Assembly: GCA_038209155.1 (NCBI GenBank) | Contig: JBBQYA010000001.1 | Span: 1 to 64,000, forward strand | Origin: JBBQYA01 sp038209155 | Lineage (GTDB): Bacteria; Bacteroidota; Bacteroidia; Sphingobacteriales; Sphingobacteriaceae | Reading direction: 5' to 3' | DNA length: 64,000 nt | Part shown: piece by piece, positions 35,735 to 46,104 of the stretch | How positions within the stretch are numbered: position 1 is the stretch's first letter | Layout: each line of letters starts with the position of its first letter | Notes under the pieces: model-generated | The model's input: only the letters and a program-made list of their open reading frames with translations | Told to the model about the DNA's origin: nothing | The model's database searches: none | Position numbers and translations under genes: made by a program

Positions 35735-38700
35735 TTATTGTTTAATAATTTCAAACGTTTTGATTACTTCATTTTTATTTTTAACTAAAAAAGTATAAGA
35801 TCCAGCAGATACTTCTGTTCCATTTAAATCATCTGCGAACCAAGTTTCGCTATAAGCTCCTATATTCTTGTAATTCTGAGAAAGTGTTTTTATCAGCTTT
35901 CCAAATTTATCTAAAATTTCTATCGTATAATTTCCTGATTTTAAAATTTCATATTCTAGTATTGTAAAATATAAAAATGGATTAGGATAAGGTCTTGAAA
36001 CTTTTATAGTAGAATTTTCAATTGGTATCAAATTAGAAACAGCAACAGACAAGTCTGTAATTGTTAGGAAACCGCCGTTATCAATTTTATTTTTAATATA
36101 TAAAACCGAATTACTTTGGTCGTAAAAGTACCCCGAATCTATCGTTAAATTAAAATCTAGCAATGAAGTTTTCTGAGGTAATTGACTATTATTTAATTCG
36201 ATTAAAGTGGGCAGACTTGAAATTCTTTGGATTTCAAATATTAATTCTATTTCATTTCCAGAGCTTTCAGGAAATGAATTTCCAGATTTACTAAATGAAA
36301 TGGTGTGTGTAGAGGTACTTTTATTTGCTTGAATTTGAATTTCATCAAATGCTTGTAAAGAATCTGAAGATGTGCTTATTCCATCATCATCATAGACTGT
36401 TATGGAGGAATTAGCAATAGATTCATCAGGAAAATATTTCAATCTTAATGAATTATGATTAAATTTTGAAGCAGTACTATTTACCGATAAAGGAATAAAA
36501 CTTCCAGCACGAATAAAAAATGGAAGCTTATTTAATGGGGCATTTATCATTTGTTGTGAACCAGAATTGTATTCATTCAATGTCCAGTAATCTATCCAAT
36601 TCCCATCTGGAAAAATTACATTTCTTTGAGTTTGATTTTCTACAATTACTGGAGCAATTAAAACATTATCACCCCAAAAATACTGGTCGTTAAGTGAAAC
36701 TAAAATTGGATCATTTGGCTGAAAATAATTCATTGGTCTTACTAATGGAACTCCTGAACGTGAGTTTTCTACTGCCAAAGAATAATTATATGGCAGAAAT
36801 TCATGTCGAAGGTTTATATAGTTTTTAATTATATTTTTGTTCAAAGTTGGATAATTAACTGGCTCTGTAGGCACACCTTCACCATGAGCACGCATGATAG
36901 GTGTAAACGTTCCAAACTGTAACCATCTCGTATATAACTCATTGTTTTGAGAACCACCAGTGAAACCTCCTAAATCTGAATGCATATATCCAACACCACT
37001 CATACTCATGCCTAACATAATAGGAATTTGAGCTTGTAATCCTGAAAAACTTCTTTGGATATCTCCACTCCAAGGAAAGGTAGAAAATCGCTGCATGCCT
37101 GCAAATCCAGATCTTGATAAATTAAATAATCTTGTTTCTGGAAAAAATTGTTTGTGTTTTTTATAAAGCATTTCATTCCAAAGAAGTGCGTATATATTAT
37201 GAATATATTTACCTGAACCTAAGGAATGAACCATTTCTTCAGGATGATTTTCTGGTTCACCTAAATCTGTCCACCATCCTGAGACACCTTCATTATTTCT
37301 TAAAGAATAAAAATTCCACATCCAATCCAAAGCTGAGGTATTAGTCACATCTAATAAAGCACTGCTTCCAGCCCAAAAATTATTTATTATAAATGTGGTA
37401 CCATTCTGATTTTTTCCAAAATATCCATTTGTCGAACCGGTGAGAAAATTATTGGAATTCTGAGTAAAATATGTTTCAGAAATTAAAATCGTTTTCACTC
37501 CTAAAGAATCAAAATCCTTCATCATTTTTACTGGTTGTTGAAAGTTTGAATAATCCCAGTTTAAATTACCCATAGTACTTGGATTTCCAAACCAATATAA
37601 ATCCAAAACTAATGCATCTAATTTAAATCCTTCATTCAACATTCTGTTTACAATTGTTCTTGCTTCAGCTTCTGTTTGATATCCATATTTGGATTGAATA
37701 TAGCCAAGAGCCCATCTAGGTGGAATTTTTTGCCTTCCGGTAAGTTCTGTATATTTTTTCAAAATAGAAGAATTGTGTGTTCCTGCAATTACAAAATAAG
37801 AAAGTTGCGCAGTATCAACTCCGTATTCAAATACATTATTTTCAGTCTTTCCAATATCAGCATAGCCTTTAGAAAAATTATCAAAATAAAGTCCATATCC
37901 AGCAGATGAAATAAAAAACGGAATACAAATATTTAATGTTGAAGCACCATTCGTATAACCATATCGAGCTCGATTATACATTTCTAAATACTGACCTCTC
38001 CGATTAATATTTATTGCTCTAGAGCCTCCACCTTGAATGTTTTCAGCATTTTTTAATTTAATTCTAACATTGGTACCGTATAAATTTTCATTAAATCCAA
38101 ATTCCTCTCTTAGAATAGTATCTGAGTTCGAAATATATTTTAATTGAAAAGGGGTTTTTTGAATTTGGACCTTTAAACCAACCGTTTCAAAAAATAAAAA
38201 TGAAGTGTCAACTTGAATGTTTGTATTCAATTGATTTTTTAAAATTACACTAAAACCAGTATCTGATTTAAAAGTACTGTCACGAAAATAAGCGGTCTTA
38301 ACTATATTTTCTGTCGGATTACTTAAAGAATAAAATCCTTTTGTGGTTTTAATTCTTAATTCTTTTCCATTGAATGTATGCGAAATGTAGGATCTAACAT
38401 TCAAATTTATGTTTATAAATAAGTCTTCTCCATTTACATCCCTACCTGCTATAGTTCCATTCTCATTTCTAAAAACGAAGGCAATTTTACGAATATCAGT
38501 TTCATTTGGAAAACCATAAAAATCTTGAAAATGACTTTTAAACTGATAAGTATTAATTCCAATTTTAGTCATTAACAAACTAGTATCAGCAGTACCCCAA
38601 ACGCCTTTAACGTACTTCCAATCATTATTATTCTGACTCAAATTGGTTATTAAACCTGTGTGAATATAAATATCCGAATTAAAATTTTGAAGTCCTGCGT

Positions 38701-38836
38701 TTCCTAATTCTGCATTAAATGTAATCGTTATTGAGTCGTCTTTGGTAGGTTGAATTGGAAAAATTGTTACTATTTGTGCTCGAGAATTATTTGAAAGAAG
38801 CCAAAAAGCAAACAGAAAAAATATTTTTTTAATCAT
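35735..38836 (-). CDS. GH31 glycosidase with T9SS sorting domain
   Basis: 1033 residues. Signal peptide, an extra N-terminal beta domain (about 21-145), the GH31 N-domain and barrel (about 150-720), a beta-rich tail, and a T9SS sorting domain from about 950 (VSRPYPNPFLYFTILEYEI). The catalytic nucleophile is Asp524 in GWWTDLGEPE and the acid/base Asp592 in WSGDIQRSF. The enzyme probably cleaves alpha-glucosides or related alpha-linkages at the cell surface. The exact sugar cannot be told. Its start overlaps the end of the second GH31 gene by 8 bases. Confidence 0.92.
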   Translation of the reverse strand: MIKKIFFLFAFWLLSNNSRAQIVTIFPIQPTKDDSITITFNAELGNAGLQNFNSDIYIHTGLITNLSQNNNDWKYVKGVWGTADTSLLMTKIGINTYQFKSHFQDFYGFPNETDIRKIAFVFRNENGTIAGRDVNGEDLFININLNVRSYISHTFNGKELRIKTTKGFYSLSNPTENIVKTAYFRDSTFKSDTGFSVILKNQLNTNIQVDTSFLFFETVGLKVQIQKTPFQLKYISNSDTILREEFGFNENLYGTNVRIKLKNAENIQGGGSRAININRRGQYLEMYNRARYGYTNGASTLNICIPFFISSAGYGLYFDNFSKGYADIGKTENNVFEYGVDTAQLSYFVIAGTHNSSILKKYTELTGRQKIPPRWALGYIQSKYGYQTEAEARTIVNRMLNEGFKLDALVLDLYWFGNPSTMGNLNWDYSNFQQPVKMMKDFDSLGVKTILISETYFTQNSNNFLTGSTNGYFGKNQNGTTFIINNFWAGSSALLDVTNTSALDWMWNFYSLRNNEGVSGWWTDLGEPENHPEEMVHSLGSGKYIHNIYALLWNEMLYKKHKQFFPETRLFNLSRSGFAGMQRFSTFPWSGDIQRSFSGLQAQIPIMLGMSMSGVGYMHSDLGGFTGGSQNNELYTRWLQFGTFTPIMRAHGEGVPTEPVNYPTLNKNIIKNYINLRHEFLPYNYSLAVENSRSGVPLVRPMNYFQPNDPILVSLNDQYFWGDNVLIAPVIVENQTQRNVIFPDGNWIDYWTLNEYNSGSQQMINAPLNKLPFFIRAGSFIPLSVNSTASKFNHNSLRLKYFPDESIANSSITVYDDDGISTSSDSLQAFDEIQIQANKSTSTHTISFSKSGNSFPESSGNEIELIFEIQRISSLPTLIELNNSQLPQKTSLLDFNLTIDSGYFYDQSNSVLYIKNKIDNGGFLTITDLSVAVSNLIPIENSTIKVSRPYPNPFLYFTILEYEILKSGNYTIEILDKFGKLIKTLSQNYKNIGAYSETWFADDLNGTEVSAGSYTFLVKNKNEVIKTFEIIKQ

Positions 38837-41354
38837 ACTTAGAATTACTATCTGTAGCGAGTTCTGGTTGTTTGATCAACACTTTTGAATTCATTCCATT
38901 CCAATTAAATTTCACAAACAATAATTTATTTATTTGATCATAATAAAATCCTTGATTGGTATTTAAAAAACTTGTGTAGGTTTTATATTTTTTTATTCGT
39001 TTTTTATTAAAAGAAATAGAAGTAGGAGCTTTTGAAATTCTAGGAATATTAAAAATTAAATCTCTTATTTCTGGTGAATTTAAATATCCATTACCCGATC
39101 TACTCAATTTAATTTCGATTTCATTTGCTCGCACATCTCCAGCAAATTGTAAAAGTTCATATTCCCCTTTTATATTTGCATCTGGAGTTTTTCCATCATC
39201 TTCATACATTTGATAATTAGATTTAGTCAATTGCTTATCTGGGTAATAATTGATGGTTAAATTTCGCGTAGAATAATTTTCAGTATTTTTCATTTCGGCT
39301 ACCATAGGTATAAAACTACCTGCACGAACAAATAATGGTAAGGTTTCCAAAGGTGCTTGAACTCTATAATTTAAATTTCCAGTATACGTCTCATTGTTCC
39401 AGAAATTTATCCACTTACCCGAAGGAAATTCCACTTTTCGACTTGTCTCCCCTTTATTTATTACTGGTGCAACCATAAAATCATCTCCCCAAAAGAATTG
39501 GTCATTTATGACAATCAGTTTTTTATTGGATGGATCAAAATAATTTAATGGCTTAGCTAAAGGTGTTCCTGAACTTGCATTTTGCCAGCAAAGTGAATAA
39601 TTGTAAGGTAATAGTTTATACCTAAGATTTGCATATTGCTTTACAATATTTTTCACCGTATCATTCCAGAAAATCGGTTCGGAAGGGATCTCAAACGCAC
39701 CATGAGGCCTCATAATTGGTGTGAAAGTTCCAAATTCAATCCATCTTATAAATAATTCTTGATCACGTTTCCCCATTGCAAAACCGCCTAAGTCGGAGTG
39801 CATATATCCATGTCCGCTCATGCTCATACCTGTCATAATTGGTATTTGAGCTTTCAGTCCACTAAATTCTCTTAAAATATCTCCGCTCCAAGGAAAAGTT
39901 GAAAATCGTTGAAAACCAGCATATCCTGTTCTAGCTAAATTAAACAAACGCTGCTCAGGAAAATCTTTTTTATACCCGTCTGAAATTAACTTACTCCATT
40001 CTTGTGGATATACGTTGTGTAAATCTCTAGCTTTCCCATTAACATGTCTTATTTGATCTGGATGTTTCTCTGGCTCTCCTAAATCGCACCACCAACCAGC
40101 AACTCCTTGAGAAGTATATTTTTTATAATAATTCCACATCCAATTTTTAGTCTCAGGCTTAAATATATCTACCAATAACGATGGCCCGGTCCAGAAATCA
40201 GAAATTAAATAGGGTTTGCCTAAACTATCAGTTGTTGCTAAATTATTATCTTTAATATAATTAAAATTATCTGATTTTTCATTTACAAAAGTTTCTGTGA
40301 TTAAAATTGTTTTTACCCCCATGCGATTAAATTCCTCTAGCATTTGTACAGGTTTTGGGAATGCAACTGTATCCCAAGTTAAATTTCCCATAGCCGTAAT
40401 TGGGCCAAACCAATATAAATCTAAAACGATTGCATCCATCGGAAAACCTTCTTTTTGCATTTGTGAAATTACATTGGAAACTTCTTCTCTCGTTTTATAA
40501 CCAAACCTAGATTGAATATAACCCATGGCCCAACGAGGAGGAATGGGTTGTCGACCAGTTAGATAGGTATAATTAGTTAAAATATTATCATAAGAATTTC
40601 CACTGATAAAGAAATAACTCATTCTTCCACTTTCAGATCCCAATTCAAAAACATTGGTATCAGTCTTACCAATATCAAAATAACCTGCTCCGTAATTTTC
40701 TAAATATAAACCATAAACATTTGAAGATAAAAATAATGGAATAGAAATATTTATATTTTTTTCACCTAAAGTATATCCATATTGAGCACGATGATAATTT
40801 TGCAATTTCTGTCCTCTTCGATCGGTTCCAATTGCTCTTGAGCCAGATCCAAAAATACTTTCCTCCGGTTTTAATTTAAATTGTAATGTTTTATAAATAC
40901 CTGTTTCTAAATATCCATCTTCTTCTTCTAAAATCAATTTATTATTAACTGAAAAATTAATTCGTATTGGGTTTTTTAAAATTACAGCTTTTACATTTCC
41001 AATTAAATATTCTAAATATTCATCTCGATTTATTACAGTAGGAATTATGTTTTCTGGCTTGCCAATTAAAGAATATCCAGAATCTAAAGCAGTGTAAACG
41101 GTATCAAAATAGGTTATTCGAATGCTTTGTCCGTTGTAAGCTTGAACAGATACAGAACCTCCCGTAGTTTTAATCAATAAATTACTTCCATTGACATTAT
41201 AAGATATATAGGATCCAATTGTCGAATTAACTATTTTTTTTTTCTTTTCCGAATCGCTTTTTATTATTTGGCTATAGCTATTAAATACATTAAAAAGATA
41301 AACAAAAAAGAATATAACGCATTTAGAAAAATATTTTAACTTAATTGAAAACAT
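38829..41354 (-). CDS. GH31 glycosidase without sorting domain
   Basis: 841 residues, a paralogue of the next gene. Both share long identical stretches of the barrel, such as STFPWSGDI, DLYWFG and GMSMSG-GYMHSDLGGF. The nucleophile is Asp424 in GWWCDLGEPE and the acid/base Asp492 in WSGDILREF. It has a signal peptide but no extra N-terminal domain and no T9SS tail, so it is probably periplasmic while its neighbour is exported. The two genes are translationally coupled and probably act on the same glycan in turn. Confidence 0.92.
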   Translation of the reverse strand: MFSIKLKYFSKCVIFFFVYLFNVFNSYSQIIKSDSEKKKKIVNSTIGSYISYNVNGSNLLIKTTGGSVSVQAYNGQSIRITYFDTVYTALDSGYSLIGKPENIIPTVINRDEYLEYLIGNVKAVILKNPIRINFSVNNKLILEEEDGYLETGIYKTLQFKLKPEESIFGSGSRAIGTDRRGQKLQNYHRAQYGYTLGEKNINISIPLFLSSNVYGLYLENYGAGYFDIGKTDTNVFELGSESGRMSYFFISGNSYDNILTNYTYLTGRQPIPPRWAMGYIQSRFGYKTREEVSNVISQMQKEGFPMDAIVLDLYWFGPITAMGNLTWDTVAFPKPVQMLEEFNRMGVKTILITETFVNEKSDNFNYIKDNNLATTDSLGKPYLISDFWTGPSLLVDIFKPETKNWMWNYYKKYTSQGVAGWWCDLGEPEKHPDQIRHVNGKARDLHNVYPQEWSKLISDGYKKDFPEQRLFNLARTGYAGFQRFSTFPWSGDILREFSGLKAQIPIMTGMSMSGHGYMHSDLGGFAMGKRDQELFIRWIEFGTFTPIMRPHGAFEIPSEPIFWNDTVKNIVKQYANLRYKLLPYNYSLCWQNASSGTPLAKPLNYFDPSNKKLIVINDQFFWGDDFMVAPVINKGETSRKVEFPSGKWINFWNNETYTGNLNYRVQAPLETLPLFVRAGSFIPMVAEMKNTENYSTRNLTINYYPDKQLTKSNYQMYEDDGKTPDANIKGEYELLQFAGDVRANEIEIKLSRSGNGYLNSPEIRDLIFNIPRISKAPTSISFNKKRIKKYKTYTSFLNTNQGFYYDQINKLLFVKFNWNGMNSKVLIKQPELATDSNSKYD

Positions 41355-41373
41355 AGGTTTTTGGTTTTATTTT

Positions 41374-41718
41374 TTATTCTTGATTTTCCCAAGCGTTAAA
41401 TAATTCTGTGAGATAAATATTCTCATTTCTAGAAATATTCATATCTGCTTTTACTAATTTCATAGCAAAATTTAAAAAGCTATTTCTTTCTTCTAATGTA
41501 GAATTTTTATAAAATTCGTCCATTGCTTTATAAAAATGGGTTGAAAAATCTGTGTATTTTAACTTATTTAAAAATACTATTTCCGAATCCAACTCATTTA
41601 TAAAACTAAATTCAGATTTGATAAAAGAAGCAATTATTTTTTCTTCTTTTTTATCAAAATGACCATCTACTTGAGAGAGAATCATAAGCATGTGATAGCC
41701 AGCAACAGATTTATTCAT
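41374..41718 (-). CDS. TerB-like small helical protein
   Basis: 114 residues, all-helical. The pattern VDGHFDKKEEKIIASFIKSEF and then KADMNISRNENIYLTELFNAW fits TerB-like/DUF-type proteins with two metal-binding helix-turn-helix units. Tellurite resistance is not implied. The protein lies 19 bases before the GH31 genes. A 16-bp perfect palindrome sits one base upstream of its start codon. Confidence 0.6.
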   Translation of the reverse strand: MNKSVAGYHMLMILSQVDGHFDKKEEKIIASFIKSEFSFINELDSEIVFLNKLKYTDFSTHFYKAMDEFYKNSTLEERNSFLNFAMKLVKADMNISRNENIYLTELFNAWENQE

Positions 41719-41719
41719 A

Positions 41720-41735
41720 CCTAAATTAATTTAGG
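41720..41735 (-). promoter_or_regulatory. 16-bp perfect palindrome abutting the TerB-like start codon
   Basis: CCTAAATTAATTTAGG reads the same on both strands and ends one base before the ATG at 41718. No T run follows, so it is not a terminator. It could be an operator or a hairpin that hides the translation start. Confidence 0.4.
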
Positions 41736-41841
41736 CTGAAAGATAGTAAAATGTATAGATTTTATTTATTTAGAATTAATTAAACATAGAAAGTGAAATT
41801 ATTTAATTAAAAATATCGTTTTCATTTTCTATGTTCAAAAA

Positions 41842-42534
41842 TCAATCTAAATTAAAGCGGTATCCAAAACCTCTAACAGTAGCCAGAAATAATGGATTTT
41901 CAGAATTTTCTTCTATTTTTTTTCTTAATCTCACGATATGCATATCAAGAGTTCGAGTATTAACGTCGGCATTATATCCCCAAACTACCATCATCAATTC
42001 TTCTCGATTAATTACCTTGTTTGGATTTTTTAGAAAATACAATAAGATACGATTTTCTAAAATAGTTAATTCAATTCGCTTTCCCTTTTTTAGTAAAATA
42101 TGAGTATTGGGATGATGTTCCATATCACCAAAAGCATGGATTTCTTTTTGATCGTTTCCAGATTGATATTTTATTTTGTTTTCAACTAAAGCAATCATTA
42201 CTTCCATGCTGAATGGTTTGGTGATGTAGTCATTAACTCCAAAATTGTAAGCATCAATCTTGTCCAAATCTTGAGCTTTGGCTGTAACCATTATTATGGC
42301 ATTGGTAAAGCCCTTTTTTCTGACACTTTCACAAATTTCTGCACCAGATTTGCCCGGTAACATCCAGTCTAAAAGTACAATATCTGGCTCTTCCATCATT
42401 ATCATTTCCTCCGCTTCTATTCCATTTGCTGATTCTATAACCTGATAACCCTCTGCAATAAGTCGGTGTTGAACCAAAAATCTTAAATTCTCATCATCTT
42501 CAACTATGGCAATTTTAACTTTTTTATTTTCCAT
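41842..42534 (-). CDS. OmpR-family response regulator
   Basis: 230 residues. The receiver domain (1-125) has the acidic pair EDD at 12-14, phospho-acceptor Asp56 in VLLDWMLPGKSG, and the Thr in IIMVTAK. A winged-helix OmpR-type domain follows (TILENRILLYFLKN, TRTLDMHIVRLRKKI, VRGFGYRF). It is read after the histidine kinase with an 11-base overlap. The two form a pair. Confidence 0.95.
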   Translation of the reverse strand: MENKKVKIAIVEDDENLRFLVQHRLIAEGYQVIESANGIEAEEMIMMEEPDIVLLDWMLPGKSGAEICESVRKKGFTNAIIMVTAKAQDLDKIDAYNFGVNDYITKPFSMEVMIALVENKIKYQSGNDQKEIHAFGDMEHHPNTHILLKKGKRIELTILENRILLYFLKNPNKVINREELMMVVWGYNADVNTRTLDMHIVRLRKKIEENSENPLFLATVRGFGYRFNLD

Positions 42535-44212
42535 GATTTTTAATTAAATTGAATGGTAACTGTATTATAAATTCAGATCCAAGTCCAGGTTCACTTACAA
42601 CAGTAATTTCCCCTTTCATATAATTGATAATTTCTTTACAAAAAGCCAGCCCAATCCCTACACTTCCTTGCTTATTAAATTCATTTTCTACACGATAGAA
42701 TTTTTTAAATATATTTTCTTGTTCGCTTTTAGCAATTCCAATTCCTTGATCTTTAAAATTCATTGTAATATATTTCTTATTTCTTCCTATAGTTATTAAA
42801 AGTTTTTTCCTATTAGGTTGAGAATATTTATAAGCATTATCAATTAAATTTTGAAAAATACTAGATAGCAAAACCTCATCTGATATTATTTTTTCTATAT
42901 TAATTAATTGATATTGAATATCAAAATCTGGATGTTTTACATGATATGAAATTACTATATCATTAATGAATGACTTTAATTCTATCTCTTCTTTTTTAAC
43001 TGTAATGGATTGATTTTCTAATTGAGTTAATGAAAGCAATTTATTCATTAAATTATTAAGTTTATCTGCTTCTTCATCTAAAATTTTACCATACATATTT
43101 TTTTCGCGATCACTCAAACTAGCAGCATTTTTGATATTGTTTCCAGCAATTTTAATTACACTTACTGGTGTTTTAAATTCATGAGTAAGATTATTTATAA
43201 AATCATATTGAAGTTTAAATAACTTACTATTTATATTTAAATTTCTGAAAATCAAATAAGATATAAAAACGATCAAAAAGTAAACTATTAAAATAGAAAT
43301 AGCAATGGGAAGAAAAGAATATCCTACCTGTCGATTTAAAAATTTTCTGGAAGAAATAAAATATAGTTGAGATTCGGAAAAAGATCCAGGAAGAGCCACA
43401 CCAGTAGTAAAATGGGTTCTGTCCGATTCCAAAGAATCAAAATTGATCGGGCGAATTAATATTTTTTCATACAAATTAGGTCTTGGATTTTTTATTTCTA
43501 GAAGCCTGGGATTCACGAAAAACGTCAATAAATCTTGAGGATAAATGGATGATTTTGGTAGTTTATTATACATTAATTCTCTAAAAGTAATCATATCCAC
43601 TGCACGCGGAATATTTAAATAACTTACTGAATTAAAACTAAAAGTATAATAAGTTCTAAACATTAAATCATCTGTAAAGGGCTTGGAAGTATCTTTATCT
43701 GAAACTAACTTTACATATTTAAAAATTACAGTACTAAAATCATTGGCCTTGTCTATGGAAAATGTACCTACACTTCCTCTTTTAAATATGGTAATTAAGG
43801 AATCGTTTTTTCTGCTATTAGAATAAATATCTTTCACCCCAACAGAAAAATTCTCGAACCCAAAACCATCTTTTACATCGTGATTACTGGTTTCTATTTC
43901 ATAGAAATAAACAGAATCGATAAATGGATAAACAGCAAATAAACTTTTTGAATATGCACCAAATGAAGCTGAATCCATAAAACCCTGATACAAAGAAATT
44001 TGCGGAATTCGACCGTAAGTAAATTCATTGTAAGGAGTTAAGACTTCATCAAGCACTTGGCTTTTGGACGAAACAAATTTACTTTCTATAAATTCTTGAG
44101 TGTATTTGAACCCTAAAAAAAGTCCGATTATTAAAACAAAAGAAATTAAAATTAAAAAAATTGAAATCAGCGTATAATTTTTTCGGTATGAATTTTCGCT
44201 CTTTTCTTTCAT
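42524..44212 (-). CDS. Membrane sensor histidine kinase
   Basis: 562 residues. A membrane helix at about 13-34, a periplasmic sensor region of about 260 residues without a familiar domain, a second helix at about 300-322, then the kinase part. The phosphorylated His344 lies in NLTHEFKTPVSVIK, the N-box in IFQNLIDNAYKYS, and the ATP-lid region in DQGIGIAKSEQ and GSVGIGLAFCKEI. It overlaps both neighbours, which argues for translational coupling with the peptidase and the regulator. Confidence 0.95.
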   Translation of the reverse strand: MKEKSENSYRKNYTLISIFLILISFVLIIGLFLGFKYTQEFIESKFVSSKSQVLDEVLTPYNEFTYGRIPQISLYQGFMDSASFGAYSKSLFAVYPFIDSVYFYEIETSNHDVKDGFGFENFSVGVKDIYSNSRKNDSLITIFKRGSVGTFSIDKANDFSTVIFKYVKLVSDKDTSKPFTDDLMFRTYYTFSFNSVSYLNIPRAVDMITFRELMYNKLPKSSIYPQDLLTFFVNPRLLEIKNPRPNLYEKILIRPINFDSLESDRTHFTTGVALPGSFSESQLYFISSRKFLNRQVGYSFLPIAISILIVYFLIVFISYLIFRNLNINSKLFKLQYDFINNLTHEFKTPVSVIKIAGNNIKNAASLSDREKNMYGKILDEEADKLNNLMNKLLSLTQLENQSITVKKEEIELKSFINDIVISYHVKHPDFDIQYQLINIEKIISDEVLLSSIFQNLIDNAYKYSQPNRKKLLITIGRNKKYITMNFKDQGIGIAKSEQENIFKKFYRVENEFNKQGSVGIGLAFCKEIINYMKGEITVVSEPGLGSEFIIQLPFNLIKNHGK

Positions 44213-46104
44213 TTACTCTGAAGATTTTGTGCTAAAAATTTTTCTAATTCTGCATAAAACTCCATTTTATTTTCTTCGTTAGCAAACCCATGTCCTTCAT
44301 TCTTTTTCAGAAAGTAAGTAACTTCTACGCCAGCCTTTTTTAATGATTTAACAAATTGTTTTGTCTCTGACACATTCACTCTAGGATCTTTTTCTCCTTG
44401 AGCAATCATAACTGGTACTTTTATTTGATTGGTATGAAATACTGGAGAAACCTTTCTAAAATAATCAGCATCTTTTTCTGGATGACCAATCATTTCATAA
44501 GCCATTTTTAAAAACTGATTATAATAAGGTGGAATATCTTTCATATAAGTAAAAAGATTAGAAATTCCACAATAGGAAATTCCACATCGATACAAATTTG
44601 GAGTAAAAGTGACTCCAGCTAGAGCTGTATAACCTCCAAAACTATATCCATAAATTGCAATTCGGCTTGAATCTGCGATGCCTGTTTTAATCAACCATTC
44701 AGATCCGTCAGAAATATCATCTTGCATTTTTAATCCCCATTCCTTAAAACTTGCTTGCCAAAATCCTCTTCCATAACCTGTAGAACCTCGATAATTCATT
44801 TGTAAAACTGCATAACCTCTATTAGCAAAAAACTGAACTTCTGGATTAAAACCCCATCGATTCCTAATCCATGGTCCGCCATGAGGGTAGATGATAACTG
44901 GTAAATTTTTAGAATCAACGCCTTTGGGTAAGGTTAGATATCCATTTATTTGAATTCCATCTCGTGATGTGTAAGAAATAGGTTTCATATCACACATATC
45001 AGATTCTTTGAGCCAAGGACTCACATCACTTAATTTTTCTAATTTATTTTCGCTGATATGATATAAATAAAAAGCACCTAAAGATTTGTCGCTGTATGTT
45101 CTAACTAACAATTTTTTTTGAGCTCTATCCTGATCTCGAATTGTTATTTCTTTCCCCGGAAGCTGTTTTGCAATTTTGTTATACACTTCTTTCGCACTAT
45201 CATCTAGAAAATTCATTTGATATTTCCAAGTTGTGAAACCTGTATATAAAAGTCTATTTCCGTCTTCAGAAAATCCTGCATCAGTTACATCCACATCTTT
45301 ATGTGAAAAAATTTCTTCCACCTCTTTGCCTGTACTTAAGTTAATTAAAACGATAGCTTGCTTGTCTCTATTTAAATTGCTTGTTGCATATATAAATTTA
45401 TTGTCTTGGCTAAAAGCTATCGGTTGAATCGTGTTTTTAAAATCGTTTGTGATAATTGTTTTAAAAGGTGAGGCTTCTGTTTCTCTATATTGCAAATTTT
45501 CATTCACTCCATCTGTAGCTGCTGCAAGCAAAAGTTTACCTTCATGATCCATTTTCCAATAGTGAAAATTTCCATTATTCTTACAAACCATAGATAATTT
45601 GGAATTTTTTGTATCTAATCTGTAGACATCAAACATTGTTGAATCGCGCTTATTCATTGCGATCATAATGGTTTTATTCAATCTTCTGTCAGACATTACC
45701 AATTTGATTTTTACTTTTTCGAAAGGTGTTATATCTCTAAGATTCGTTCCATCTGAACCCACAGCAATTAATCTAAAATTTTCATCCCCATCTTCATCTT
45801 TTAAATAAACCAATTCATCGCTACCTAACCAAAAATATTGGCCAATATTTCTTTTTGTTTCAGAAGTTATTCTTTTTACAGATTTATCATTCAAATTTTG
45901 AATTACAATGTTTAATCTATTTTGATATGGTTCTAAATAAGATAAAGAAGTGCCATCTGGAGATAATTGAAAAGATGTTTTCTCAGGATTTCTGAAAAAA
46001 TCTTTAATGGAAATTTGTTTCACATTCTGTTTTTCTGTGCAGCCGTTAGCAATAATGATAAAAAGAAGGGACGAAAAAATTGGAAATAAAAACTTTGTTT
46101 GCAT
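44209..46104 (-). CDS. S9 prolyl oligopeptidase-family peptidase
   Basis: 631 residues. A lipoprotein-like signal peptide (LLFIIIANGC), a beta-propeller of about 350 residues, and an alpha/beta-hydrolase domain. The catalytic triad is Ser488 (GYSFGGYT), Asp573 (QGEKDPRV) and His605 (NEGHGF). It cleaves peptides and is probably anchored in the periplasm or outer membrane. It is read first in a peptidase-kinase-regulator transcript. The 4-base overlap with the kinase suggests its activity or substrate may matter to the signal sensed. Confidence 0.92.
   Translation of the reverse strand: MQTKFLFPIFSSLLFIIIANGCTEKQNVKQISIKDFFRNPEKTSFQLSPDGTSLSYLEPYQNRLNIVIQNLNDKSVKRITSETKRNIGQYFWLGSDELVYLKDEDGDENFRLIAVGSDGTNLRDITPFEKVKIKLVMSDRRLNKTIMIAMNKRDSTMFDVYRLDTKNSKLSMVCKNNGNFHYWKMDHEGKLLLAAATDGVNENLQYRETEASPFKTIITNDFKNTIQPIAFSQDNKFIYATSNLNRDKQAIVLINLSTGKEVEEIFSHKDVDVTDAGFSEDGNRLLYTGFTTWKYQMNFLDDSAKEVYNKIAKQLPGKEITIRDQDRAQKKLLVRTYSDKSLGAFYLYHISENKLEKLSDVSPWLKESDMCDMKPISYTSRDGIQINGYLTLPKGVDSKNLPVIIYPHGGPWIRNRWGFNPEVQFFANRGYAVLQMNYRGSTGYGRGFWQASFKEWGLKMQDDISDGSEWLIKTGIADSSRIAIYGYSFGGYTALAGVTFTPNLYRCGISYCGISNLFTYMKDIPPYYNQFLKMAYEMIGHPEKDADYFRKVSPVFHTNQIKVPVMIAQGEKDPRVNVSETKQFVKSLKKAGVEVTYFLKKNEGHGFANEENKMEFYAELEKFLAQNLQSK

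Noticed and set aside
41374..41718. Tellurite resistance gene
   Set aside because: TerB-like helices occur in many unrelated small proteins. No other ter genes are nearby.
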